Source: Burkholderia gladioli (lineage in GTDB: Bacteria; Pseudomonadota; Gammaproteobacteria; Burkholderiales; Burkholderiaceae). Taken from it: a stretch of 64,000 bases of DNA. Under the pieces are notes generated by a model. It had not been told where the DNA came from, ran no database searches, and saw only the letters and a list, made by a program, of their open reading frames with translations. Each line of letters opens with the position of its first letter. The first letter of the stretch is position 1. This document shows positions 35,352-44,217 of this stretch, piece by piece. The stretch is from assembly GCF_000959725.1 (NCBI RefSeq), contig NZ_CP009322.1:3100001-3164000 (forward strand), in the 5' to 3' direction. A program made the translations under genes and the position numbers.

Positions 35352-36341
35352 ATGCTGCATGACCTCGTCGCCCAGTACGGACCGCTGATCGTGTTCGTCA
35401 ATGTGCTGGCTGCCGCGCTCGGCCTGCCCGTGCCCGCGATGCCGACGCTCGTGCTGTTCGGCGCGATGGCGACCATGCATCCCGACATGATCGGCATCCA
35501 GTTGGTGCCGGTGCTGCTGCTGTCGGTGCTGGCGGCGGTGCTCGGCGATTCGGCCTGGTACCTGGCCGGGCGCCGCTTCGGCGGACGCACCCTGAAGACG
35601 ATCTGCCGGCTGTCGCTGTCGCGCGACAGTTGCGTGAAGAAAACCGAGCAGTTCTTCGGTCGCTGGGGCGTGCGCGTGCTTGCGATCGCGCGCTTCGTGC
35701 CGGGCCTGTCGCTGGTTTCGGTGCCGATGGCGGGTGCGCTGGGCACCAACTACCGCACCTTCATCGGCTATGACGCGCTCGGCGCGCTGCTGTGGGCGGC
35801 CGTCGGCCTGCTGATCGGCCTGCTGTTCGCCGCCCAGATCGACTGGCTGTTCTCCAGCGCGAGCCAGTTCGGCCAGGTGGCCCTGGTGCTGATCGGCGCC
35901 CTGCTGGTGCTCTACATGAGCATGCGCTGGAACCGCCGCCGCGCGCTGCTGCGCCAGCTCGCCAGCGCGCGCATCGACGTCGACGAACTCGACCGGCTGC
36001 TGCATGCCGACCCGGCGCGCCTGCCGGTGATCATCGACGTGCGCACCGTCGAGCATCGCCGCCTCGATCCGTTCTCGATCCCCGGCGCGCTGTTCTTCGA
36101 CGAGCGCCATGTGCGCGAGCTCTCGCAGCGTTATCCGCTGTCGCAGAAGTTCGTGATCTACTGCTCCTGCCCGAACGAAGTGTCGGCCGCGCTGATGGCC
36201 AAGCGCCTCACCGACTTCGGCTTCACCGACGCGCTGGCGCTGCGCGGCGGGCTCGACGCCTGGCGCGATACCGGCCGCCAAGTGGAGGGTGCCACGCCCG
36301 TCGAGCCCTCGCCCGTCACGCCGGCGCCGAAGGCGGCCTGA
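35352..36341 (+). CDS. DedA membrane protein fused to a rhodanese domain
   Basis: 329 residues. The N-terminal DedA/SNARE-associated domain (about 1-200) has the hallmark segments GDSAWYLAGRRFG, RFVPGLSLVSVPMAGALG and a last membrane helix. DedA proteins act in lipid carrier recycling and proton-motive-force homeostasis. The C-terminal rhodanese-like domain (about 215-315) has VIIDVRT and the active-site loop YCSCPNEVS with Cys271 and Cys273, so it could carry persulfide or act in redox chemistry on the cytoplasmic side. The tail is Pro/Ala-rich. The start ATG is at the usual distance for DedA N-termini. Confidence 0.88.
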   Translation: MLHDLVAQYGPLIVFVNVLAAALGLPVPAMPTLVLFGAMATMHPDMIGIQLVPVLLLSVLAAVLGDSAWYLAGRRFGGRTLKTICRLSLSRDSCVKKTEQFFGRWGVRVLAIARFVPGLSLVSVPMAGALGTNYRTFIGYDALGALLWAAVGLLIGLLFAAQIDWLFSSASQFGQVALVLIGALLVLYMSMRWNRRRALLRQLASARIDVDELDRLLHADPARLPVIIDVRTVEHRRLDPFSIPGALFFDERHVRELSQRYPLSQKFVIYCSCPNEVSAALMAKRLTDFGFTDALALRGGLDAWRDTGRQVEGATPVEPSPVTPAPKAA

Positions 36342-36381
36342 GCCGCGCCGCCTTCGCTTTCCCTGCTGTTCCTTCCCGTTC

Positions 36382-37848
36382 TCAGAACACCGTCACCGGC
36401 AGGTTCACGACCAGGCGATATTCCTGGTTGGTGCTGTCGGAATAGTGCGCCGAGCCGACGTGCCACATCGCGATGAAGGTGATCTTCGTGTCCTTGAAGC
36501 GGCCGCTCTGGATCGTATAGGACGGAATGAAGCCGAACTCGTGATGGCGGCCCTGCACCGGCTGGCCGTCCTTCCAGTAGATGCCCGAATGCGAGGGATC
36601 GTTGGCGGCGCCCACCGAGCCGTCGGCGCCCCAGCCCGTCAGCCCCCAGACCATCGCCTTGAAGCCGGGCAGGCCACCGTCCTTGCCGTAGAACGTGTAG
36701 CGCAACTGCAGCGATTTTTCGTGCGGCGCGTTGTAGTCCACGTCCATCGAGTTGGTCAGGAAGATGCCGTTGGTTTCGTTCAGGTAGTCGAAGAACTGGT
36801 CGCCGAGCACCTGCTGGAAGCCCAGCAGCAGTTCGTGCGGGCCATGCTGCGCGGCCAACGACAGGCTGTAGGCGTTGTTGTTGATGTAGCCCTGGCGCGC
36901 ATCGCCCGTGTCGTGCGTCGAGTAGACGTTGCCGAAGCCGGTCCACTTCACGCTGCTCGGCGAGCCGAAGCTCTGCCGCACCGACGCGTAATACTGGTTC
37001 CAGACGTTCTCGGCCTGGTTCGCGTAGAGCGCGACGCTGCCGGTCGGCAGGTAGTCCCAGGTGCCGCCCACGTAGCTGAGGCGGTCGATGCGGGTGCCGC
37101 CGTATTGCGAGGTCAGGTTGATCAGGGTCGAGCGGCCGCGCGCGTCTGTCTTGGTGAAGCTGCCGCCCTCCAGCATCACGTTCTTGAATTCGTTGCTGAC
37201 GATGGTGGCGCCGAGGAAGGTCGGCGGCAGCGCGCGATTGTCGTGCGGCTCCATGAACGGGTTGTCGACGATCTGCAGACCATACTTGACCACCGTGTTC
37301 GAGATCCGCGCCTTCACGTCGTAGATGCCGGGATAGGCCCAGGCGAGCTGGTTCGAACCGCCGCCGCCCTTGGCGACGTGCACCATGTTGCCGGCGCCCG
37401 CGCCGCCGTCGAGCTTGAGCGCGGCATACACCGAGGCGTCCACGCCGAAGCCGATCGGCCCCTGCGTGTAGCCCGACTCGTAGTTGGCCATCAGCGCCTG
37501 GATCCAGGCGTGACGATGCGGGCCTTCCTTGGCGTCGAGCACGTCCGAGTAATTGCGGAACATCAGCTCGAGGTGGCTGTCCTTGATGAAGCCCTGCGAC
37601 TTGGCCTGCGCCGAGAGATCGACGTTCGGCGTCGGCGAGGGCGCCTGGTTCGCCTCGGCATTGATCACCGCGTTGGGCGTGGTGGCCGGCTGCGCGGCAT
37701 CGCGGGAAATGCCGGCCGGCACTTCGGGCGGCTCGTCCGCGAAGGCGGGCGCCGCGGAGACGCCGGCGATACCGGCGAGCACGGGCAGGGCAAGGGCGAA
37801 ACGGCGGGTGGACGACGTGCGCGACGTCGTCGAGGTGGTCTGATTCAT
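36382..37848 (-). CDS. OprD-family outer-membrane porin
   Basis: A 488-residue porin of OprD type for uptake of small anionic or peptide-like substrates. A signal peptide covers about residues 1-39 (cleavage after PAFA). HLELMFRNYSDV and the repeated amphipathic strands up to the terminal Phe (YRLVVNLPVTVF) show the barrel. An extension of about 40 residues rich in Pro/Ala/Asn precedes the first strand. The start at 37848 is chosen because the signal peptide begins there; upstream frame residues are basic and non-secretory. It is convergent with the DedA gene (40 bp). Confidence 0.87.
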   Translation of the reverse strand: MNQTTSTTSRTSSTRRFALALPVLAGIAGVSAAPAFADEPPEVPAGISRDAAQPATTPNAVINAEANQAPSPTPNVDLSAQAKSQGFIKDSHLELMFRNYSDVLDAKEGPHRHAWIQALMANYESGYTQGPIGFGVDASVYAALKLDGGAGAGNMVHVAKGGGGSNQLAWAYPGIYDVKARISNTVVKYGLQIVDNPFMEPHDNRALPPTFLGATIVSNEFKNVMLEGGSFTKTDARGRSTLINLTSQYGGTRIDRLSYVGGTWDYLPTGSVALYANQAENVWNQYYASVRQSFGSPSSVKWTGFGNVYSTHDTGDARQGYINNNAYSLSLAAQHGPHELLLGFQQVLGDQFFDYLNETNGIFLTNSMDVDYNAPHEKSLQLRYTFYGKDGGLPGFKAMVWGLTGWGADGSVGAANDPSHSGIYWKDGQPVQGRHHEFGFIPSYTIQSGRFKDTKITFIAMWHVGSAHYSDSTNQEYRLVVNLPVTVF

Positions 37849-37917
37849 CGACTCGTTCTCTCTCAGATATGTCTGGCGTGCGCCGCCGCGCACCCGCGCC
37901 ACCGCATCGCGCGATAG

Positions 37918-37934
37918 CACGTGGGGACCACGTG
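37918..37934. promoter_or_regulatory. Inverted repeat upstream of the OprD porin gene
   Basis: CACGTGG-GGA-CCACGTG is a perfect 7-bp inverted repeat about 70-86 bp before the porin start, in the 320-bp gap to the XRE-cupin gene. A smaller ATTTG-TCTC-CAAAT lies at 38109-38122. Both are operator candidates; the binding proteins are unknown. Confidence 0.5.
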
Positions 37935-38168
37935 GAGAACGCGCGCGCGAACGACGTCCGCGCGGCCTCGGAAGAAACGCGGCGGACGTGATGAAACGGA
38001 ACGGGGAAGAAGACGGCGCAGCGAACCGGGTTGCTGCGTTCTATTCGTTACGGCCAGGAAAACGGAATCGATCCGTCGTCGGGTTTGCCGTGCATGTTAG
38101 TGATCCTGATTTGTCTCCAAATGGGTAAGCCGTGCGGAGCGACGACGGATTACCCGGCCTGCGTAAAA

Positions 38169-38750
38169 CTAGAACAATCGAGGTGTGCCCACCCAGACCA
38201 CCACCGATTCGTGCTTCGCGGTGTTGACCCAGCTATGCGGCACGGTCGACAGGTAATGCGCGCTGTCACCGGCTTGCACGACAAACGTCTTGCCTTCCAG
38301 CGTCAGCGATACTTCTCCCTCGATCACGTAGACGAATTCCTCTCCCGCGTGAGTCGTGACTTCCGAGCGCTTCTGTCCCGGCGGCATGCGCACGAGAATC
38401 GCATCGAGCTGCCGGCCGGCCGAGACATTGGTCATCCGTGCGAACAGATTCGCCGAATCGGAGAAACTGAAGAATCGCAATTGATCGCCGCGGCACACCG
38501 AGCGTTCCTCGCTCGGGGTCTCGACGAAATACTGCACGTTCACGCCCAGCGCACGCGCGATGCCGGCCAGCGAGGTGAGCGACGGCGAAGCGAGACCGCG
38601 CTCGACCTGGGACAAAAACGGCTTGGAAATACCCGCGGCTCCGGCGGTTTCGTCGAGCGTGCGCTTCAAGCGCTGCCTGAGCGCCCGAATCTTTCCGCCC
38701 AATTCGACGGCCGCATTCTGGGCCTGCGTGTTTTCAGTGGAAGCAACCAT
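38169..38750 (-). CDS. XRE-family regulator with C-terminal cupin
   Basis: A 193-residue regulator. The HTH is at about residues 20-75 (LRQRLKRTLDETAGAAGISKPFLSQ is the two-helix core, with ERGLASPSLTSLAGIARALG after it). A cupin follows at about 115-190 (TTHAGEEFVYVIEGEVSLTLEGK, HYLSTVPHSWVNT), likely binding a small molecule or metal. The start at 38750 gives the normal family N-terminus. It is divergent from the peptide transporter gene with a 650-bp gap, and repeats near its own start suggest autoregulation. The effector is unknown. Confidence 0.88.
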   Translation of the reverse strand: MVASTENTQAQNAAVELGGKIRALRQRLKRTLDETAGAAGISKPFLSQVERGLASPSLTSLAGIARALGVNVQYFVETPSEERSVCRGDQLRFFSFSDSANLFARMTNVSAGRQLDAILVRMPPGQKRSEVTTHAGEEFVYVIEGEVSLTLEGKTFVVQAGDSAHYLSTVPHSWVNTAKHESVVVWVGTPRLF

Positions 38751-38778
38751 AACAGGCCGAAATCTTATCGTCAAAAAA

Positions 38779-38807
38779 AGTTTGATGGAAAGTAACGAAG
38801 TTTGATT
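38779..38807. promoter_or_regulatory. Direct repeat AAGTTTGAT, 20-bp period
   Basis: AAGTTTGATGG (38779) and AAGTTTGATTG (38799) are spaced by 20 bp, about two helical turns, directly upstream of the XRE-cupin start. They are candidate operator half-sites. The remainder of the 650-bp gap to 39400 shows no gene or clear signal. Confidence 0.45.
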
Positions 38808-39400
38808 GATATAGCTTAATCTTCGTCTTCGTGACCGGTATCAACGACACGGCCTGCGCCCTGGCGCACCCCGCGCAACGCTGCTGCGACGCGTAATCTT
38901 GCCAGACTCGACACGGGAATTTGTGCACGATTCGTGGCTTATCCCGCCTCGAAGCCCTGCCGAGGTCGGTTTCACGTCGTTGAAAACGGATCATCCATCC
39001 CGCGGCTGCGGGAATACCCGAAGTGACGGATGGCGAGCGGCTCGTGAAAAATCCCGGCCGCCCGGCAAAGCGCGACGACCTCGTGCTTACACCGTTGTAA
39101 TGGTCCTCGCGCGCAGTCCACCGATTGCCCGCCACCTTGTTCATGCGTCCCTATCCGGTCGCCCTGGTAGTCGTATTCGAAATGAAAGCTGTCATTGCCC
39201 TTACGCGATCGAATCGCGCATGCGCCGCCGCCTGCCTCGCGCGGCCGCCACGCAGGTGCCGCCGCCATCACGCGAGCACCGCGCCGCCCACCTGACCGAT
39301 CCCCTCATGCCGACCGGCAGCCTTCCGGCGCCGCGTCATTCCGAGCTTGCCGCCGGCCTCGCGCGCGATGCGGCACAAAAAACGATATTCGAGGATAACG

Positions 39401-40927
39401 ATGTCAGTCTCAACACCCGTATCAAAAACCCGCTCGTTCGCAACAGTCTTTCTGATCGAAATGTGGGAGCGCTTCGGCTATTACGGCATGGTCGCGCTGA
39501 TGGTGCTGTTCATGGTCGAGAAGCTCGGCTTCGACGACAGCAGCGCCAACCTGATCTGGGGCGCGTTCGTCGCGCTGATCTACGCCTCGCCCTCGATCGG
39601 CGGCTGGATCGGCGACCACGTGCTCGGCTCGCGCCGCTCGATGGTGATCGGCGCGGTGGTGCTCGGCGTGGGCTACCTGATGCTCGCGATGCCCACCGAC
39701 AATCTTCAGTTCCTCTACGCATCGCTGGGCGTGATGGTGGTCGGCAACGGCCTGTTCAAGGCCAATGCCGCGAACCTGGTGCGCCGCATCTACGAAGGCG
39801 ACGACGCGCGCCTCGACAGCGCGTTCACCATCTACTACATGGCCGTCAACATCGGCTCGACGGTGTCGATGCTGGTCACGCCGTGGATCAAGGATCGCTG
39901 GGGCTGGCACCCGGCCTTCGCGGTCTGCTGCGCGGGCATGGCGGTCGGCGTGATCAACTACCTGCTGATGCATCGCACGCTGGCGCGCGTCGGCTCCAAG
40001 CCCGACGACCAGCCGGTGCGCTGGGGCCGGGCGGGCGCGGTCGCGCTGGGCGGCATCGCGCTGGCGCTGGTCACCACCTTCCTGCTCGGCCACAAGGCGC
40101 TGGCGGTGGCCGCGGTGTGGACCGCCGCGGTGGTGGTGCTGGGCATCTTCCTGTACATGATCGTCAAGGTGAACCGCTCGGAGCGCTCAGGCCTGATCGC
40201 GGCGCTGGTGCTGATCGCCCAGGTCATCCTGTTCTTCATCTTCTACCAGCAGATGTCGACCTCGCTGACCTTGTTCGCATTCCGTAACGTCGATCCGCGC
40301 TTCACGCTGTTCGGCACCACGCTGTTCAGCTGGAGCGCCGGCCAGTTCCAGGCGCTCAACCCGATCTGGATCATGCTGCTGAGCCCGGTGCTGGTGTGGA
40401 TCTACAACTCGCTGGCCAATCGCGGCGTCAACGTGCCGGTGGCGGTCAAGTACATGCTCGGCTTCGCGGTGGTGGCGGCGGGCTTCTTCGTGTTCGCCGC
40501 GAGCGGCAGCTTCGCGGTGGACGGCCGCGTGTCGTCGTGGTTCATGGTGGGCGGCTACGGCCTCTACTCGCTCGGCGAGCTGCTGGTCAGCGGCCTGGGC
40601 CTGGCGATGATCGCGCGCTACGTGCCGGCCCGCATGGGCGGCTTCATGATGGGCGCCTACTTCGTGGCCACCGGCATCTCGCAGTACCTCGGCAGCGTGG
40701 TGGCGAACCTCGCCAAGATGCCTTCGCACGACCTGCCCGCCACGGCCTCGCTGCCGCTCTACGTGCACCTGTTCACGACGCTGGGCTGGGTGGCGGTGGG
40801 CGGCACCCTGGTGTCCTGCCTGCTGCTGCCGCTGATGGCCAAGCTCTCGCTCGCGCATCACAACGCATCGACCGAGCGCAAGAACGGCAACGACGCGCTG
40901 CAGGCGAGCGGCGCCGCGGCTCAGTAA
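39401..40927 (+). CDS. POT/PTR-family proton-dependent peptide transporter
   Basis: A 508-residue inner-membrane MFS transporter with the ExxER proton-coupling motif (FLIEMWERFGYYGM, about residues 19-32) and the PTR signature region around GNGLFKANAANLV and DSAFTIYYMAVNIG. About 14 membrane segments fit the bacterial POT family (DtpA/DtpB-like), which imports di- and tripeptides with protons. GAGGATA lies before the ATG at 39401. An S46 dipeptidyl-peptidase at 14677 could supply substrates, though the two genes are far apart. Confidence 0.92.
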   Translation: MSVSTPVSKTRSFATVFLIEMWERFGYYGMVALMVLFMVEKLGFDDSSANLIWGAFVALIYASPSIGGWIGDHVLGSRRSMVIGAVVLGVGYLMLAMPTDNLQFLYASLGVMVVGNGLFKANAANLVRRIYEGDDARLDSAFTIYYMAVNIGSTVSMLVTPWIKDRWGWHPAFAVCCAGMAVGVINYLLMHRTLARVGSKPDDQPVRWGRAGAVALGGIALALVTTFLLGHKALAVAAVWTAAVVVLGIFLYMIVKVNRSERSGLIAALVLIAQVILFFIFYQQMSTSLTLFAFRNVDPRFTLFGTTLFSWSAGQFQALNPIWIMLLSPVLVWIYNSLANRGVNVPVAVKYMLGFAVVAAGFFVFAASGSFAVDGRVSSWFMVGGYGLYSLGELLVSGLGLAMIARYVPARMGGFMMGAYFVATGISQYLGSVVANLAKMPSHDLPATASLPLYVHLFTTLGWVAVGGTLVSCLLLPLMAKLSLAHHNASTERKNGNDALQASGAAAQ

Positions 40928-40935
40928 TATCCCTC

Positions 40936-40976
40936 GGCGCGCGGCTTGCGCGCCACAGTCGGCCGGCAGGCCGGCC
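40936..40976. terminator. Two GC hairpins after the peptide transporter gene
   Basis: GGCGCGC-GGCTT-GCGCGCC (40936-40954) and GGCCGGC-AG-GCCGGCC (40961-40976) follow the stop codon in tandem. Neither has a T-run. Confidence 0.4.
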
Positions 40977-41029
40977 GCGTGCGTCCTACACTGGAAGCAG
41001 CCCGCTGATGGGCCTTGCTGGAGAGTGAG

Positions 41030-41230
41030 ATGAACAAGAGGACCACGCGGATCGTGCGCCTGCTCGCCGACATCCGCCGCGCGCAGCATTGCACCGCGCT
41101 ACGCGCGGCGCGCGCGGCGGCCGAGGTGGACGCCGAACTCGCGCGCGCCGCCGATCCGGAGCCCGAGGACGAGGCTTCCCGCGACGACGACTCCCCCGAC
41201 ACGCCCTCCCGTATCCGCTCACCTTCGTAG
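41030..41230 (+). CDS. Short basic/acidic hypothetical protein
   Basis: A 66-residue protein: a basic, helical first half (MNKRTTRIVRLLADIRRAQ) and an acidic second half (EPEDEASRDDDSPD). GGAG lies seven bases before the ATG. The last codons overlap a unit of the 22-bp repeat family, so the present C-terminus may derive from the repeat. No function is known and expression is not assured. Confidence 0.5.
   Translation: MNKRTTRIVRLLADIRRAQHCTALRAARAAAEVDAELARAADPEPEDEASRDDDSPDTPSRIRSPS
41203..41224 (-). repeat. 22-bp repeat family, distant copy
   Basis: On the minus strand it reads AGGTGAG-CGGATA-CGGGAGGGC: seven of seven bases in the left block and seven of nine in the right block. It lies 11.5 kb from the main cluster of copies and at the end of a small coding frame. 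Confidence 0.6.
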
Positions 41231-41333
41231 CGATACGGCGAGCGCATCACGCTGGCGGCACATCAGCTGCCGGCGCCACGGCCCTCGCCACGGCGGGCCA
41301 TGCCTGCCGCGTGCCACATGCGCGCGACGCCGT

Positions 41334-42455
41334 TCAGGCCGGCACGCGCCGCAGCCGCTGCCACCATCCTCCCGAACTCGCCAGCGTCAGCAGGCAGCCG
41401 AGCGCGATCGCGTCGGCCGCGAAGCCGATGCCGATCGGCGAGAAGTGCGGGCTCAGCGCAGCGCGATGCAGCAGCGAATCGAGCGTCAGCGAGATCGCCG
41501 TGCCCACCACGTAGCAGACCAGCCCGCGCTGCCCGACCGCCACCACCGGCTGCACCGCGCGCGCGAGCTTGCCGACCCAGCCCAGGCGCATCAGGTCGGC
41601 CATCAGCCAGGCGATCGCCAGGAAGCTGACCACCCGCGACCAGGCGAGGTCGCGCTTGAGCAGGCCCTCGGGCAGCGGCAGCCCGGAGAACAGCTTGTAG
41701 TAGGCGCACACGGCCACCACGCCGAGCGCGATGCCGGTCAGCACCGCGCCGCCCGGCCGCGCGGCCAGGCTGCGATAGACCGGCTGGCAGCGCACCAGCG
41801 CGCCGAGCACGAACATCAGCTGCCAGGCGAAGGGATTGAAGCTCCACTTGAACGAAGGCGTGTCGAGCAGCTCGGCACCGAGCCAGCGCGAGGCCAGCCA
41901 GGACGCGAGGCTGCCGGCGAACAGCCAGGCCGGCCAGCGCCGCGCGAGCGGCACGATGGCCGGCGTGGCCAGCGCGAACAGCACGTACATCGGCAGCACC
42001 GAGGCCAGGTAGGGCTGGCGCTGGAAGGTCAGCACCTCGACCAGGCCGGTGAGCGGCGTGGCCAGCATCACGCTGACGTCGTCGAGCGCGAGGTTCGGCG
42101 ACTCGATGCCGAAGTGGTCGAGCACCGCCGAGACCACCAGCATCAGCGTGGTGGTGGCGAGAAAGGCGCGATAGATCTGCACCGCGCGCCGCAGGAAACG
42201 GCGCCGCGCCACGTCGGTGCCGTGCCGCTCCGACATCGCCACGAAGGCGCTGGCCGCCGCGAAACCGCCGAGGAACACGAACACCTCGGCCGCGTCGCAG
42301 AGCGCGTAGGAATGCAGCGTGATCTTCGAGATCATGCTGCCGCCGATGTGGTCGACCACGATCATCAGCAGCACGATGCCGCGGAAGAAATCGATTTCGA
42401 TCAGGCGGCCGGAACGCGCGGGCGGCACCGGCGGGCGCGCATCGCTCAGCGCCAT
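41334..42455 (-). CDS. OpgC-family membrane protein
   Basis: A 373-residue inner-membrane protein with about ten helices and the OpgC N-terminal signature GRLIEIDFFRGIVLLMIVVDHIGG followed, in separate segments, by ALCDAAEVFVFLGGFAAA. OpgC proteins transfer succinyl groups from the cytoplasmic side to periplasmic osmoregulated glucans; related acyltransferase-3 proteins act on other glycans. A substrate cannot be assigned, because opgG/opgH are not in the window. It is transcribed toward the small hypothetical gene. Confidence 0.85.
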   Translation of the reverse strand: MALSDARPPVPPARSGRLIEIDFFRGIVLLMIVVDHIGGSMISKITLHSYALCDAAEVFVFLGGFAAASAFVAMSERHGTDVARRRFLRRAVQIYRAFLATTTLMLVVSAVLDHFGIESPNLALDDVSVMLATPLTGLVEVLTFQRQPYLASVLPMYVLFALATPAIVPLARRWPAWLFAGSLASWLASRWLGAELLDTPSFKWSFNPFAWQLMFVLGALVRCQPVYRSLAARPGGAVLTGIALGVVAVCAYYKLFSGLPLPEGLLKRDLAWSRVVSFLAIAWLMADLMRLGWVGKLARAVQPVVAVGQRGLVCYVVGTAISLTLDSLLHRAALSPHFSPIGIGFAADAIALGCLLTLASSGGWWQRLRRVPA

Positions 42456-42838
42456 GATCGCGTACCGGGTCGGATCGGCGCGCGCGAGACGGCCGACGGC
42501 TCAGCGGCAAGGGAAACGAAAGACAGCGGGGACGGCGCGAGCGAATACGCGGCGATACACGTATGCCTGTATCGCGTGCGCAGGCGCGCCGGGGCGAAGA
42601 CTGGACCGTTCATCGGAAGACCGCATACGAGAGTTCGACGGTCCAGAAAGTCTAATCGCCGCCTAGGGCATACCCTAAGTAACAAAGTGCAACGAATTCT
42701 TCCGATTGATGACTGTCGGCCTTGCCAGACAAGCGTCAGCGATCCGTCATCGTTTCCGTCGGAAGTTACGTTGGATAACGAATCAATCGACACGGCGCGC
42801 ACGGAAATCGCTACGCGAATCGCAACGACGGCACCGCT
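42456..42838. other. Intergenic region upstream of opgC-like gene
   Basis: 383 bp between two minus-strand genes. TAGGG-CATA-CCCTA (42664-42677) is a small inverted repeat that could be an operator about 210 bp before the OpgC-type start. No gene or terminator with T-run was seen. Confidence 0.35.
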
Positions 42839-43738
42839 TCAGTGGGCCCGCACGCGACGCATCACCAGGTAGCTATGCCAGGCCGTCAGCGCCACCGCCA
42901 CCCAGATCGGCCCGTAGGTGCCGAGCTGTTGCGCGCTCAGCGATTCGCCGAGCAGCAGCACGGCCACCGCCACGATCAGCACCGGCTCGACGTAGCCGAG
43001 GATGCCGAACAGCGCCATCGGCAGCATCCGGCTCGCCTTCAGGTAGCAGCCCAGCGCGAGCGTCGAGAGCACGCCGAGGCCGGGCAGCAGCACGGCGGCC
43101 AGCAGCGTGTGGCCGGCCAGCGGCGTGCCGACCGTGGCCAGCGTGAGCAGCGCCACCGGCAGCAGCGCGATCATCTCGACCGCGAACAGCGTGAGCGGTT
43201 CGATGTCGATACGCCGGCGCAGCATGAAATAGGGCGGATAGCCGAGCGCGACCAGCAGCGTCGGCCAGGCGAAGGCGCGCGTGGCCCACACTTCGTGCAG
43301 CACGCCCAGCGCCGCGAAGGCGATCGCGCACCATTGCAGGAGGCTCAGCGATTCGCGATAGACGAAGCGGCCGACCAGCACCATGGTCAGCGGCAGGAGA
43401 AAGTAGCCGAGCGAGACCTCGAGCATGCGCCCGTGCAGCGGCGCCCACAGGAACAGCCACAGCTGCACGCCGAGCATCGCGGTGCCGGCCAGCACCATGA
43501 GCGCGATGCGGCGCTCGCCGAACAGGCGCCGCACGAAGCGGAGCAGCTCGCCGAAACGGCCGCGCATGGCCACCAGCGCGAGCGCGCCGGGCAAGGTCCA
43601 GACGATGCGCCAGGCGAAGATGTCGAGGCCGGTGAGCGGCGCCAGCAGCTTGGCGTACACCGACATCAAGGCGAACAAGGCGGAAGCCGCCACCGACAGC
43701 GTGAGGCCGCGCCGGGCTTCCGGGAAATCCTGAATCAT
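42839..43738 (-). CDS. rarD: EamA-family transporter, RarD type
   Basis: A 299-residue, ten-helix drug/metabolite transporter. The RarD branch is indicated by FAWRIVWTLPGALALV, QLWLFLWAPLHGRMLEV and SLGYFLLPLTMVLVGRF. RarD is named after a predicted chloramphenicol-sensitivity protein; the true substrate is unknown. The start is 28 bp from the acylphosphatase stop, so the two genes may share a transcript. Confidence 0.87.
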   Translation of the reverse strand: MIQDFPEARRGLTLSVAASALFALMSVYAKLLAPLTGLDIFAWRIVWTLPGALALVAMRGRFGELLRFVRRLFGERRIALMVLAGTAMLGVQLWLFLWAPLHGRMLEVSLGYFLLPLTMVLVGRFVYRESLSLLQWCAIAFAALGVLHEVWATRAFAWPTLLVALGYPPYFMLRRRIDIEPLTLFAVEMIALLPVALLTLATVGTPLAGHTLLAAVLLPGLGVLSTLALGCYLKASRMLPMALFGILGYVEPVLIVAVAVLLLGESLSAQQLGTYGPIWVAVALTAWHSYLVMRRVRAH

Positions 43739-43766
43739 GGGTCCTGCCGAATCGAAGACAGCGCGG

Positions 43767-44063
43767 TCAGTTCTGCTGGAAACGCTCGAAACGCTTGTCG
43801 GTCCGCCGCTCCTCGAACTCGACCTCGCTCACGCGCGCCGCCGGCGGCCCGTGCCGCAGCCAGGCCAGCATCCGGTCGATCTGCGCGGCGGGGCCCTGGA
43901 TCATCGCCTCCACCGAGCCGTCCTCGAGATTGGCGACCCAGCCGCGCAGCTTCAGCGCGTGGGCCTCGCGCACGGTCGCATGGCGAAAGCCGACGCCCTG
44001 CACGACGCCACGCACCCGCACGTAGATCGTTTCCACCCGTTCGTCGAGATCCTTGCCGCTCAT
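43767..44063 (-). CDS. Acylphosphatase
   Basis: A 98-residue acylphosphatase, which hydrolyses carboxyl-phosphate bonds. The signature GVVQGVGFRH contains catalytic Arg27, and GWVANLEDGSVE contains Asn45. The start at 44063 has GGGGAG five bases upstream, unlike the ATG twelve bases earlier. It is divergent from hpnA (154-bp gap) and upstream of rarD. Confidence 0.95.
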   Translation of the reverse strand: MSGKDLDERVETIYVRVRGVVQGVGFRHATVREAHALKLRGWVANLEDGSVEAMIQGPAAQIDRMLAWLRHGPPAARVSEVEFEERRTDKRFERFQQN

Positions 44064-44217
44064 GTCGCTCCCCATCCAATTGCATCAAAGCCCCGCATTG
44101 TAGTCGTCCCGCATGGCATCCGCCGCGGGCCGGCGCGGCCGCGCAGCACGTACAATCGCGCATCACACGCACAACCGCCGCGCGCCGCCTGCCGGCCGCG
44201 CGGCCCAGAGGACTGGC

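Noticed and set aside
41030..41230. Treating the 66-codon frame as certain
   Set aside because: It has a good ribosome binding site but no known family and its 3' end overlaps a dispersed repeat, so it was kept at low confidence only.
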